This document shows, in pieces, positions 1 through 11,252 of a DNA stretch of 64,000 nucleotides. The stretch lies in NCBI GenBank assembly GCA_014155875.1, contig JACEFZ010024509.1, forward strand, positions 621,001 through 685,000, in the 5' to 3' direction. The translations under genes were made by a program, and so were the position numbers. The notes under the pieces were generated by a model. That model was not told the origin of the DNA. It searched no databases and saw only the letters and a list, made by a program, of their open reading frames with translations. Source of the DNA: Cepaea nemoralis (lineage: Eukaryota; Mollusca; Gastropoda; Stylommatophora; Helicidae). Position 1 is the stretch's first letter. Every line of letters begins with the position of its first letter.

Positions 1-1209
1 TCAGAAATACAGACACAGTACCATCATCATGTTTGCCCACTGACATTCACTCCTCGTCGCCTTCAGCCATCGCTCAGAACTATCCAGTCATTCGTCATCA
101 TTTATCTGGTCCTTTACAGAACATCGCTCCCATCACCCCCAGCCCAAACAAGAATCTCGATCCATGGCCCGTTCATCTGCCTTATGCATGTTCATGGCCC
201 AGGTGTCTACAGTGTCCTGTGTTCATCTCCGTGCTGGTCGACCCCTGCTTCTTCTACCACGAGCCATACCTGCCATAACCGTTCTTTCCAAACCACTATC
301 ATATTTAATATAACCAAAGTGTTTCAATTTCCGAGACATGACGCTGTTAATGAGTCAGTTTTCTTCTATGTTCAGATCTTTAGAATGCCATTATTTGTCT
401 TTGTCTTGTTTAAGACACAGCAAACTCAGATGCAAATAAATATGATGATCATTTTATAATAGCGACAGATTTGGATTATCAAGCTCATTTATTGATGTAG
501 GACAGAAGAAGTAATTCTGATTGGAAGTTTTAGTCTAGATATTGTGTGGTTTACTGTTTCATCTTCTACTCATCGGAGCTGTTTCTCGGAGAAATATCAC
601 TACCGCCACCACCACAATCACATCATCATCATAATCATCACCATCATCATCACCATCATTACTTGCCTTGCCATATGGCGCTCATGTCTATACACAAATC
701 TTGGTCCTTGGTGTCCTATCGATGATATTCCTCGATATCATTGTTTTCTATCATCAAGCAACATTCCTCTCAGTCTGCCACTGCCTCTTCTACCACTGAA
801 CTTTCCAGTCGTCACGATGATCTCCTAAGGCTCTATTCTCGTTATATAACCAATGAACACAGTTTGTCTCTTTCTTAACGTTGTGTGCACTGTTCTTCTT
901 TCATCAGTCTCTGCCAGGCAATCATTATTTGTTACTCTGGCCGTCATAAAACTCTTTCAAAACGTCCCTATCATTAGCCACAAGTCTATTGTTTCACGTG
1001 TAAATTATCTATCACACTTGTTTTCATCTACTTTGTGGTTTTCCTCTGCTCCACACTCCGGTTACGCTTCCCTTCATATTCGTTCTCAAGAGATCCACGG
1101 TGTTTTTACATGCCCATAATATTTCATTTTCATAATAATCAACCTTTAACAATACTGAATTTTTGTTGGACAGATCTGTTTCTTCTCGTTTTGCTCCAGT
1201 GAATCTTAA
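1..1209. other. Unassigned flank
   Basis: No coding region is recognised. Short open frames lack domains, repeat-family motifs or splice context. A small CAT/ATC-rich microsatellite lies at about 617-660. The stretch has no visible counterpart in front of the second kelch copy, so it marks the left limit of the duplication described below. Confidence 0.6.
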
Positions 1210-1579
1210 ACAGTTATAGTCAAAGATGCGTATGTGCTTTTCAGCTTGTTTGTTAAATGTCTACATTTCTAAACTGTATTTTGTAACAGGAAATACACAT
1301 GCCCTCAAACTCAGACTCGAGGTGCTCTATATGTTCCATTCCATATAGATGTTATTTGCTTTAGTCTCTGTCACTAGTTATTGGCCGTTCGTCAGATTCT
1401 TAAGATTTTACAAAACAACCTTGCCTCTGTGATCTCAATTTTCTTTCCAGGTGCGTTGACTCCTCAGTGTCATGCTTGTCATCCATAAAGTAGCATGGGT
1501 AGTATGCAACATCCCGAAACTCCTTTCTTACTTTCATGGACTCTCTTTCATGTATATGTTTCATATATTGTTCTTCATC

Positions 1580-2278
1580 TGATATAATGCTATCTTCGTT
1601 ACATATATAGAATTTGATATAATGCTGTCTTCGTTACATATATAGAATCTGATGTAATGCTGTCTTCGTTACATATATAGAATCTGATATAATGCTGTCT
1701 TCGTTACATATATAGAATCTGATATAATGCTGTCTTCGTTACATATATAGAATCTGATATAATGCTGTCTTCGTTACATATATAGAATCTGATATAATGC
1801 TGTCTTCGTTACATATATAGAATCTGATATAATGCTGTCTTCGTTACATATATAGAATCTGATATAATGCTGTCTTCGTTACATATATAGAATCTGATAT
1901 AATGCTGTCTTCGTTACATATATAGAATCTGATATAATGCTGTCTTCGTTACATATATAGAATCTGATATAATGCTGTCTTCGTTACATATATAGAATCT
2001 GATATAATGCTGTCTTCGTTACGTATATAGAATCTGATATAATGCTGTCTTCGTTACATATATAGAATCTGATATAATGCTGTCTTCATTACATATATAG
2101 AATCTGATATAATGCTGTCTTCGTTACATATATAGAATCTGATATAATGCTGTCTTCGTTACATATATAGAATCTGATATAATGCTGTCTTCGTTACATA
2201 TATAGAAACTGATATAATGCTGTCTTCGTTATATATATAGAAACTGATATAATGCTGTCTTCGTTACATATATAGAAT
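1580..2278. repeat. 35-bp minisatellite, about 20 units
   Basis: A 35-bp unit of the form GATATAATGCTGTCTTCGTT plus ACATATATAGAATCT repeats head to tail about 20 times with few substitutions. It begins about 35 bases beyond the kelch A stop codon, so it probably lies in that gene's 3' UTR or just past it. The paralogous position near 34005-34045 holds one diverged unit only. Confidence 0.95.
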
Positions 2279-2311
2279 ACCGCGTTACAACACGCAGACA
2301 CCATTCAAATA

Positions 2312-4027
2312 TCACTTATGTAAAGTTAGGACAATCGGCAGGCATGGTATGTCACTCTTTATTTGGACTACTCTAACCTTCTCGATGATTCCAGGAAGAC
2401 TTGTGGGCCATAGAAAATCTGTGGGCTTGTGTTCACAGTTTATGCTTCCAAAGATGAACAGCTGTTTCTGGTACACTATAGAGCCGTATAATTGCCATGC
2501 GAATCCCCAAAGATCACATTGATACTCGAAGTCAATCTTTAGCAATTCACAATCCTTTTCTGAAACAATTTTCCACAAATTACCATTTTTCTGCAATACA
2601 AACACACTCTCATCATACGTGAAGCTGACCATGCCATCTAGTGGTCCGCTGATTGGTTTGCTTGGTGACAATTTACCATACTTGTTGACGTTTTGAAACA
2701 AACACAGTGTGATCACCTCGCCGTTGAGTGTGCCAAACAATAGAACATCTGCTTTATATGCTATCATTGATTCCAAATAGTTAATTTCTGTTAGGCATAT
2801 GTCCCATGTCTTAAGGTAACCATGTGTGCAGTTAAAGCGCTGAAGACGTCTATATTTTGTGTCAATGCAGTAAACATAACTTCCGAGGGACAACAACATA
2901 TTTCTTCTCGTCGGCACTGGCTTGCAAGGTGGTTCTTCGAGTAAACAATCCCAGACTTTGTCACGTGTGTACATCTGTAAGTTTTTCCAATTGTTCATAT
3001 ACAACACGTTGTCAAACACGACTAAACTAGCCAGTTGTGGATCTGGCAGTGCTGTGTACTCATGGGTGGATCCATCCTTGAAGAGGTAAACATTAACCGT
3101 GGCACCGGAAGCAAAGACCATGGCGTGTTTCATCTCACTTGTTGCCCTATGAACAGCGGTATCAGGCCATGGACCATGTTGAATTTTCACAGACAATTTA
3201 TAGTCGACAGCTCTGATTATCATATCACGGGCACCCCTACAAGACATGATGATGTCATCTTCAAGTAGTTCTCTCAAACATTTATTGCTGACTAAACAAA
3301 GACGTACAGCAGATAACAGTTTTACAACATACTGCTTTCTTTCCACGATTGTGGTGTTGACAAATATACCATCTGTACTTTCAGAAGCAATATCAGCGTG
3401 TGACTCTGTTGACACTGATGAGGTTTTCTCCGCAAAGTTAATCCAATTCAAAATAACTCTTACAACGGAATCTTCACAAGGAGCTTTCAAATGATCGTTT
3501 TGAAGAATATTGTAAATATCGATTGCAGGAAGATGATTAAATCCCACATCGGACATACACAACTTGAAATTGTTGCACACAAAATTGAAGGAGAAACTCT
3601 TAACATTCTGTGAATCAAGCTGGTTTGCATGATTGTAAAATTGAAGACAGTTCGATACTGTCATTGTTTTTTTAACAAACCGCTCACATGCATCAATCAT
3701 GAACTCAATCTGTAGCTGAACTGTGGCATGCCACACTTCAATAATATTTTCATTCGTTAAACCATCGATTCCTTTGTACAACGAATCAAAGATGACAGCA
3801 AATGCATCTTTGGTGACTCCTTGCAGATCAGCACGATTCTCTTGGCACTCCTTCATCTGCGATCTGAAGAGTGCTTGAAAGTATCCAGAGCAAGCATTCA
3901 GGATCACTTTATGACAAGGAAAAGAAACATCCTCTACTAAAACAGTGAAATCGCTGAAAGCAGATAAATCAGGCTGGTTTCTCAAACACTTCTGAAGACT
4001 ATAACTCATTCCTGATTCAACAGCCAT
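2312..4027 (-). CDS. BTB-BACK-kelch protein, paralog A
   Basis: Predicted 571-residue kelch-like protein. Residues about 17-120 form a BTB/POZ domain (motif [20 protein letters not shown]), 125-280 a BACK domain with a Ser/Thr/Glu-rich insert at about 200-222, and 300-560 a degenerate beta-propeller without clear double-glycine kelch signatures. Family knowledge: such proteins are usually substrate adaptors for cullin-3 ubiquitin ligases, with BTB-BACK binding cullin 3 and the propeller binding the substrate. The substrate is unknown. I chose the ATG at 4027 because TTTTGCAG, a good splice acceptor, directly precedes it and the same layout is present in paralog B; the frame upstream only reads through a TA microsatellite. 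The coding region is one uninterrupted exon, and a 5' UTR intron is inferred. No frame damage is seen. Confidence 0.85.
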   Translation of the reverse strand: MAVESGMSYSLQKCLRNQPDLSAFSDFTVLVEDVSFPCHKVILNACSGYFQALFRSQMKECQENRADLQGVTKDAFAVIFDSLYKGIDGLTNENIIEVWHATVQLQIEFMIDACERFVKKTMTVSNCLQFYNHANQLDSQNVKSFSFNFVCNNFKLCMSDVGFNHLPAIDIYNILQNDHLKAPCEDSVVRVILNWINFAEKTSSVSTESHADIASESTDGIFVNTTIVERKQYVVKLLSAVRLCLVSNKCLRELLEDDIIMSCRGARDMIIRAVDYKLSVKIQHGPWPDTAVHRATSEMKHAMVFASGATVNVYLFKDGSTHEYTALPDPQLASLVVFDNVLYMNNWKNLQMYTRDKVWDCLLEEPPCKPVPTRRNMLLSLGSYVYCIDTKYRRLQRFNCTHGYLKTWDICLTEINYLESMIAYKADVLLFGTLNGEVITLCLFQNVNKYGKLSPSKPISGPLDGMVSFTYDESVFVLQKNGNLWKIVSEKDCELLKIDFEYQCDLWGFAWQLYGSIVYQKQLFIFGSINCEHKPTDFLWPTSLPGIIEKVRVVQIKSDIPCLPIVLTLHK

Positions 4028-4077
4028 CTGCAAAATTAAGAATGCATCATTTCTCAAGAGAACTATTGGATGGAAAC

Positions 4078-4187
<110 letters not shown>

Positions 4188-4482
4188 GGAGTAGTGATGA
4201 AGATAATGAAGTGGTGAGGACAATGAGGATGATAATAATGATTATGATGATGCAAGAGATACATTATTACCCACATCAGTAGAAGACAACGCTTATTTGG
4301 AAGGGCGTGTTATGGAAACATGGGGGTCTGTAGAAGGAAGGCAACTGGCAAAATCCATGTTATTTGAGGCAGTTGAAATGTAGTATGCTTTCTTTTAAAG
4401 AATTTTGAATATATTATGAGCATAGAAGAAAACGAATTCTTAGGTAATGAGAGCTGTTAATGTTAGATGATCACACAAGAAG

Positions 4483-4996
4483 TTCTGTCGCCCTGCTACT
4501 GAGTGAGTGCGTGGCGCGACACTGTGAGCTGTGAGTTTCGTGTGAAATGCTTTTGAATCTGCCCAAGGTCTTTTGGAACGTGACTGCATGTTCGGAGCGA
4601 TGGCAGCTGGCTATGTCCCAGAGTTGACCGGTTTTTGCCTTATGCAGAAATGCGTGGCTGCTGGGCTTCTGGTTGACTGCCACTGCCATTGACGATGAAC
4701 TGTATTTCGTGGACTGTGTGGGTGAACATCTAGGAAACATCCAGATGGGAAAATGACTGCCGATTCCATCAGAAATGAACTGGGTGCTTTGTGGGGGACT
4801 ATTGTGTTGACATTCTGGTGGCGGCATTATGCACAGTGTATCTGTGCGGGCTGTTATTTGTCGAGACTCCTGTCTTTTCCACTTTTCACATTGGGCAGTG
4901 GGGAGCGTTTTGTGTGATATTCACTGGCATAGGAACGGAGCATAATGGGGACGACATGTTGCTGTGAAGTTGGAACTGCGACTAACTAACTAACTA
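4483..4996 (+). mobile_element. (ACTA)n-tailed SINE-like retroelement, copy 1
   Basis: A 514-bp insertion absent from the paralogous locus near 36195. It ends in ACTAACTAACTAAC and is flanked by the 8-bp target duplication ACAAGAAG (4475-4482 and 4997-5004). No open frame is credible. Copies of the same family lie at 26723-27317 and 28909-29205, with a weaker relative at about 10225-10400. The tail and target duplication indicate target-primed reverse transcription by a LINE. No tRNA-type promoter is obvious, so the origin of its 5' part is unknown. Confidence 0.85.
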
Positions 4997-5249
4997 ACAA
5001 GAAGAATTAATTAGGAAAAGCCCAATGAAATGCATATAGAATATGGGCAGAAGACGTGAAGTAAAGAAATTGGTCTTATGTTGAAAAATACTCAGGCTCA
5101 AAGGAAGACTGAGAAGGATGTATATGGAAAGCGTAAGCAGCTAAACAATAAATAATAATCTAAGCAGCACAGGCTTTGCCAGAATATCAGAAGATAGAAA
5201 CGATTGGAGTGTTAAGATGGCTGGTTTCTGTTCAGTACAGGCGCCTAAA

Positions 5250-5776
5250 AAGAAGAAGAAGAAGAAGAAGAAGAAGAAGAAGAAGAAGAAGAAGAAGAAG
5301 AAGAAGAAGAAGAAGAAGAAGAAGAAGGAGGAGGAGAAGGAGGAGGAGGAGAAGAGAAGAAGAAGAAGAAGAAGAAGAAGAAGAAGAAGAAGAAGAAGAA
5401 GAAGAAGAAGAAGAAGAAGAAGAAGAAGAAGAAGAAGAAGAAGAAGAAGAAGAAGAAGAAGAAGAAGAAGGAGGAGGAGAAGAAGAAGAAGAAGAAGAAG
5501 AAGAAGAAGAAGAAGAAGAAGAAGAAGAAGAAGAAGAAGAAGAAGAAGAAGAAGGAGGAGGAGGAGGAGAAGGAGGAGGAGGAGAAGAAGAAGAAGAAGA
5601 AGAAGAAGAAGAAGAAGAAGAAGAAGAAGAAGAAGAAGAAGAAGAAGAAGAAGAAGAAGAAGAAGAAGAAGAAGAAGAAGAAGAAGAAGAAGAAGGAGAA
5701 GGAGAAGAAGAAGAAGAAGAAGGAGAAGAAGAAGAAGAAGAAGAAGAAGAAGAAGAAGAAGAAGAAGAAGAAGAAG
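5250..5776. repeat. GAA/GAG polypurine tract, 527 bp
   Basis: Almost uninterrupted GAA trinucleotides with islands of GAG. Open frames across it (poly-Glu, poly-Arg, poly-Lys, poly-Ser) are compositional artefacts. Such purine-pyrimidine mirror tracts can form triplex DNA. It sits at the point where copy B of the duplication is split by about 22 kb of mobile DNA. Confidence 0.95.
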
Positions 5777-6143
5777 ACATACTTACAAATGGGAACTTAC
5801 CTTTCAGAAAACTACTAGCATATTAGATACACGCGTAGCCTGCGTATTCAATGATTGGAATTTTTACTTTATAACTAACCTGCAAAGGCCATATTGACGA
5901 ATCGGTTGTCTAGCTGTAGTTGCTGTCAGTTATATAATATACCCCGCTTTGGTTTACATGTTATCGATTGGCAATACTCTGTATACGATTAAAATCATAG
6001 ATTCAATTTTATTCATAACTGATAAGCATGCCTAAATAGAGACAACAATATTAGAAAGTGCGTCGGTGCAGCAAAATGAAACCTGCTGTATGCAGGTAAG
6101 CACACTATCCCCATTTGTACGTCTTCGTGCGTTCTGTGAATGT

Positions 6144-6830
6144 TAGTTAGTTATCAGTTGGGGTATCTTCGTTGCACTCCGGACATGTCCATAGGTGCTC
6201 AGATCCTCCCCCCAGCATATGCATCAGCGTCCGGTGGCTAATAGTGCCAGTTCTGTGTTGGTTGACGAGGCTCTTTGTTTTCCCGATGTACCTCTCGCGT
6301 CTGGCTGTGCCGATTCTTACTCCCAGGTCTTTCATCCTGGAAAGCGATGTGGAATCACTGGCGTCAAAATCCTCTGTTCTCGCCATATCTTTAAGGGCGT
6401 TAATAACATCCGCACGATCCATGGGCTGGCCATCTACAGGGGGTGCAAAGCCAGCCAATTTATCAGCTCGTTCATTTCCCTCGACTCCCGCATGTCCCGG
6501 GACGAAGATGAAGGTGACTTTGCGGACAACAGACTTCCGCAGCGACTCAGTCCACTGTCTACGTACAGATCCAGCTTCGACCTTCTGAATCATGCTCATT
6601 GAATCACTTAGTACACACACGTTGGTATAATGCTGTGATTCCAGCCATATAAAAGCCTGTGTAACTGCCATCACCTCCATCGTCATGCTGCTCGTGGTCA
6701 TAGAGTAGGCACCACTGGATTCTTGAACGGTTCGGCCCGCTGAACGGGCTGTAAATGCCCACGCACTTCTCTGCTGCTTTATGATGCTAGGTATAGAACC
6801 ACGCATTATCACAGACCAAACGGCACTTGA
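6144..6830 (-). pseudogene. RNase H-bearing LINE, 3' end (5'-truncated)
   Basis: An open frame (6812-6147) encodes the C-terminal end of a LINE polyprotein. It has a ribonuclease H domain with the acidic set TMEVMAV, VLSDSMSM and VPGHAGVEGNERADKLAG, then a tail segment ending in a CPEC cysteine pair. An RNase H plus C-terminal cysteine motif is typical of I/Nimb-like LINEs; the clade is inferred. The stop codon is part of the 3' tail: TAACTAAC follows at once on the minus strand and then host sequence begins. Reverse transcriptase and endonuclease are missing. The right boundary comes from comparison with 62250-62330, which lacks the insertion. Confidence 0.8.
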
Positions 6831-7368
6831 AAGCTGATTTGTTGAAGTTCACCCCGACCGCCCTCACTTCCAAAGACATTTCCTGATAGGCACTCTAGGC
6901 TGGGTCGACCCACGTGAATTTTAAAATGCTCATGGGCGCGAATTCGAGCCCATGACTCACGTAGATGATATTTAAATTTCTGCCGGCGCTGTTGCCTATG
7001 TTACTATTTCTTCTTCCTTTTCTCTCTTTCCTTCTCTTTCACTGCCAAAGAAGAGAGATAGAGTTAAATCCAAAGAAGAAACGGATTTAATTTTTTTGTT
7101 CTGGAGTCGAACCGACTTCAGAAAACAGGACATCAGAAAATTGTTACAACTTTCTTCTAGTTGTCTGGGAAGGAAGGACCACGAGGAAGGGAACTGACCA
7201 TCTAACCCACTATGTCGTGGCTTGAATATTTAAAGGCCTAACACTTGACACCACAACGGTAGTATCTGGTGAAGGACTACCTGTATCTTTACCTTTCTCC
7301 TCTTCCACTTCCACCCATTCTTTTTCTGCTCCTCCAACTCCTGCTGCTACAGCTACTATTACTTATTA

Positions 7369-7569
7369 TTGTTCTTATCCTTGTTTTTGTCCTTGTTTTT
7401 GTCCTTGTTCTTGTCCTTGATCTTGGTGTCCTTGTTCTTGTCCTTGTTATTCTGGTGCTTGTCCTTGTTCTTCTTGTTCTTGCCATTACTCTCCTTGCTC
7501 TTCTTGTCTTGTTCTTCTTGTTCTTGTCCCTGCTGTCCTTGTTGTTGTTGTTGTTGTTGTTGTTGTTGC

Positions 7570-7609
<40 letters not shown>

Positions 7610-7695
7610 CTTCTTCTTCTTCTTCTTCTTCTTCTTCTTCTTCTTCTTCTTCTTCTTCTTCTTCTTCTTCTTCTTCTTCTTCTTCTTCTTCTTCC
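7369..7695. repeat. CTTGTT-rich, (TTG)n and (TTC)n microsatellite block
   Basis: A degenerate CCTTGTTCTTGT array passes into TTG repeats (about 7541-7605) and TTC repeats (about 7606-7695). The paralogous stretch 62815-62965 keeps only the degenerate part, so the pure runs expanded after duplication. Long open frames here (poly-Leu, Ser, Cys, Gln, Asn, Lys) are artefacts. Confidence 0.9.
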
Positions 7696-8081
7696 ATCCC
7701 ACAACCCTATCTTTGCGTTGTCATGGTGCCACAGTTGGTAGACTCACAATCAAGATCTACCACTGCCCCCTACTCACATTAGCTTGTGGATGTGTAAGAA
7801 TATCAATGCTTTCCCTGTCATCAGTTTCAATCTAGGCTGTCTTCTTTCCGTCCCTTGGTCGCTTGACTTTACGTATACCAAGTAGACCATTTTCACCCAT
7901 GAATCAAGGAAGTAACAAGATCAAAAGCTAACAAATATTGGACGTCGCAGAAGGCATTGGGGCGTTTATACATAAGCCTGGAAGAACGCCTTCTGATACA
8001 CTAGCAACGGTAAGGTTGGCGTCATGAAAACAAACACAGACACTATTCATTTTAAGGCTTGTATGGATACACACACATACA

Positions 8082-8083
<2 letters not shown>

Positions 8084-8126
<43 letters not shown>
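8084..8126. repeat. (CA)n microsatellite
   Basis: CA run that ends the region shared with 63371-63400. It adjoins the mariner insertion. Confidence 0.9.
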
Positions 8127-8324
8127 ACACACATATACGAGGGACGGTCAATAAGTAATGCCTCCCATTTTTTATCTATGTAAATAAGTTATCGTTGTGC
8201 AATATATTAATATAGTGGGATTCCTCAAATACTCTTCTGTACTGTATATCACTACCAATCTGTTTCAGTCACATGTTGCGCAACAGTAACGGTTTAAAAA
8301 TGGCCACCAAAGAAGTTCGGTTAA

Positions 8325-8738
8325 AGGAAAATGTCATGTCTGTCTGTCAACATTCTAGATACCCACCTAGCACAAGCTTTTGAATAACCCAGGTCTGTAA
8401 TGATGGTCTGGGCACTGCCTTTACTAATAGACAACATGGAACACAGTTTATCCAGTGTTACCCGACGGTCACCACGAATGGTGTCATCAACTCGATGAAT
8501 GTTGTGTGGAGTCAATGTGGTTGATGGACGGCCAGTCCGCTATGCGTCAGTCAGTGAGGCTTGACCTACTTCAGCTTCGTCATTACGACTTACCCAGAGT
8601 CGGACAGTGCTAACATTCACTATTGAATCCCCATAAACAATACGCAAAGCGTTTATGGATGCGAATCAGAGTCTCACCTTTAGCATTGAGGAAGTCTATG
8701 ATATTACATTGCTTTAACCGTACTTCTTTGGTGGCCAT
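8325..8738 (-). pseudogene. Mariner transposase, N-terminal remnant
   Basis: Minus-strand pieces match the N-terminal DNA-binding half of mariner transposase. One reads MATKEVRLKQCNIIDFLNAK from the ATG at 8738. The second (8515-8321) contains GDRRVTLDKLCSMLSISKGS and GYSKACARWV, the second helix-turn-helix. A stop and frame change separate them, and the catalytic domain is missing. Confidence 0.85.
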
Positions 8739-8759
8739 TTTCAAACCGTAACCGTTGCG

Positions 8760-9011
8760 TGCCGGTCTCTCTGGCCGAGGGGTTACAACACTTTCTCCGT
8801 AATCCCGTTTATCACGCAGAGTCTCGTAGCAGAGCGAGAGCTGGGAGCGGTTCGACCCCCGCTGGTGACTTGCGGGATAACTGAGCCGGCCGCTCAGAAA
8901 GCAATGGCAAACTACTGAGCATAAATAATCTTGCCAAGAAATCAACATACAGCTGAAAGATTCTGATGTTGACAGCGATGTCCTGTAAAGGATATGCAAA
9001 ACATTTTTTTT
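8760..9011 (+). mobile_element. tRNA-derived SINE (family S), copy in mariner
   Basis: A 252-bp insertion in the mariner right arm with a perfect 10-bp target duplication AACCGTTGCG (8750-8759, 9012-9021). The head has an A-box-like TGGCCGAGGGG and a B box GCGGTTCGACCCC. The body (CTCAGAAAGCAATGGCAAAC, then CTGATGTTGACAGCGATGTC) recurs at 59099-59345, 16508-16744, 15435-15672 and 28111-28322. Confidence 0.9.
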
Positions 9012-9163
9012 AACCGTTGCGTAATCTGTGACTGAAACAGGTTGATAGTCATACGCAATGCAGAAGAGTGGATGGGGAATCCCGAAAAATTAATAAATTG
9101 CACACCAATAAAGCATTTACATAGATAAAAATAGGAGGCATTACTTATTGACCCTCCCACGTA

Positions 9164-10138
9164 TATAAATATTTTGGGAGACTCCTTGGTTACGCAGCCT
9201 GCCTCGCGCTCCCAAGGTTGTGAGTTCGGTTTCGGTCAACGACTGCAATTTTCACAGACACTCTGGAATTCATCACGGGTGGTACTGAGTTCGTACCTGT
9301 AGTACGCTTTCGGCAGGGCACTCTGCTGAAACAGACCGACAATGAAATTGACTTTGTGCTGTCTGTGTTCTGTATAATGCTCTTGTCGTTGGCAGTTGTG
9401 CACGATTTTGAATATGCTTACTTCCTGATGAATTTAACGTGATTTGCTTATACGACGAAGGAACTGTTCTTAAAGCAAAGAGCCTTGCACTTGGGGCCAA
9501 AGTCCAGATTTGATGCCCAAAATATGGCGGGTCTAACTGCCGGCATAATAAAGTACAATCTAATAGCAGTGTTGACTAAATTAGCCTTCTAGGCGTCCTG
9601 GCTGTAGTCAGTGTCCCTGTGGATTGCCCGGGGAATGCTCACGAAGAAGAATGGGAGATAAAAAACAACAAAGGTTGACGATAAGAGAAAGACAGTTCTG
9701 GTGATCGTAGCCTCTAAGGATGTCTGTGATAGCTTTCCCGGGGTGTAACTCTAAAGGCTCATGCATTGGTTTTCACGTCGTCAGTTTCCTGAACATAACG
9801 TCCATCTATCAGAATTAGGTTGGTGTAGAGACGTTACTCCCAATTCAGTATCGAATTACCATCTATACTGGAACTATATTGCTGGGCCTTCCTTTATCTA
9901 TCCACGTCCACAAACTAGCGGTACTGGAGGCGTGTATTAGAATGTACGGAGGTCATGATTTAGCACAGAACATACGGGATGGTTTGGATCAGGTCTAGGT
10001 TTGTAATGTTTCCTTAACAGATTTTGTAATTGACCCATTCATGGTTGCCCGTCAACGACTCCTGGAAACAAGGGTTCCAGGTAGTGGATGCCCATCATTT
10101 ACTCTTTGAAACAGGGTTTGTTTACCTTTAATGAGTTA

Positions 10139-10140
<2 letters not shown>
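9164..10140. other. Unassigned spacer
   Basis: No gene recognised. A tRNA-like head may lie at 9180-9245 (GAGTTCGGTTTC as a B box). About 60 bp near 9283-9340 resembles the (ACTA)n-tailed family at 26933-26990, too weakly to call a copy. Confidence 0.5.

Positions 10141-10170
<30 letters not shown>
10141..10170. repeat. (GT)n microsatellite
   Basis: Short pure GT run. Confidence 0.9.
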
Positions 10171-10224
10171 TTGTAAAAGTGTTTGCTTATTTGAATGGCT
10201 GCTGTCATGAAACACCATTTGCAA

Positions 10225-10400
10225 CAAAGGCACCGTGTAAGACGCTATCTACGGTTTTATCCCATAGAACTCTGTCTTTTTTCGTCTCACAGTGCACCAA
10301 CTCCGTTGCTCCGGCGATGACCCCCTGTATATCCAAAATTGGATGCACGCGTGAACCGAATGACGGAGTCGACTCCACGACCTTCTGTCCGCGAGGCAGG
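10225..10400 (-). mobile_element. Diverged fragment of the (ACTA)n-tailed family
   Basis: Reading the minus strand, 10258-10375 aligns by eye with 26870-27000 of the longest copy, including the shared AACTCTGTCTTTTTT and GCACGCGTGAACCGAA stretches seen on the plus strand here, with a gap of about 20 bp. No tail or target duplication was found. Confidence 0.45.
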
Positions 10401-10850
10401 ATGCCTGCACACTTTGCCGTGGAGCTATTCCTCCCTCCGTCCCCGGAACTTCCCGAGTTATGGATACGATTTACATGATATATCAACCATGTTGTAAATA
10501 CTTTGATTATGTATTGGTCTTTTCGTTGATTGATTTGAATCATTTTTCATATAAACTAACAACTGCTCTTACGTATTTCTAAAATGGATACAAAATTCCC
10601 AACTTACTAAATATATTTTATTTAGTCCTCTTGTTATATTTTACCGTAAAGGTTTCCCAAGTGGCAGATACTGATATACGGGTGTCAGTGCTAGGAGTTC
10701 GTGTATACAAGATGTAGGCATTATGATGTGAGGTGGCCACAGCCCAGACGTTGTTTCTAGGTAACGTTTTAAAAAGTTCACATACGGTTATCTTCCCCTT
10801 TGACAGCCATAAAATGATTAAACAAAGAGAACGGAATAGAGTAAGATAAA

Positions 10851-10855
<5 letters not shown>

Positions 10856-10924
<69 letters not shown>

Positions 10925-10952
10925 GAGAGAGAGAGAAATAGAGAGAGAGAGT

Positions 10953-11006
<54 letters not shown>

Positions 11007-11124
11007 GAGAGACAGAGAGTGAGAGATAAAAAAGATAGACATGGAGAGAGACAGAAAACAGATTGAGAGAAAGAGAAAGTGAAAGAGAGACACACATAAA
11101 GATAGAGAGATAGAGAGTGAGTTG

Positions 11125-11179
<55 letters not shown>

Positions 11180-11250
11180 GGGGGAGACAAATAGAGAAAC
11201 AGAGAGGCAAAGAAAGGGGAAGAAGGAGACATGGAATATATATATATATA
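10856..11250. repeat. (GA)n compound microsatellite with short (TA)n
   Basis: GA dinucleotides with interspersed AAATA, GACA and GATA variants up to about 11215, then TA at 11238-11251. The poly-Ser-Leu open frames on the minus strand are artefacts. 10545-10855 before it holds nothing recognised. Confidence 0.95.
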
Positions 11251-11252
11251 TC

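Larger units (their letters stand above)
8138..9161 (-). mobile_element. Mariner element, fold-back derivative
   Basis: Inverted ends CGAGGGACGGTCAATAAGTA on the left and the complement of CGTGGGAGGGTCAATAAGTA on the right, flanked by TA on both sides (8136-8137, 9162-9163). The inverted similarity is not limited to the tips: about 180 bp, including the 5' UTR and first codons of the transposase, occur at both ends in opposite orientation (8138-8321, and 8716-8759 plus 9012-9161). The transposase 3' half is absent. A SINE interrupts the right arm. It cannot be autonomous. Confidence 0.9.

Noticed and set aside
5176..5897. Long open frames of poly-Glu, poly-Arg, poly-Lys and poly-Ser
   Set aside because: Pure translations of the GAA/GAG repeat on both strands with no unique protein sequence.
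7269..7835. Frames of poly-Leu/Phe, Cys/Ser and Gln/Glu
   Set aside because: Translations of TTG and TTC microsatellites; the paralogous region lacks them.
9283..9340. Additional copy of the (ACTA)n family
   Set aside because: Only about 60 bp align, with gaps, and there is no tail or target duplication.
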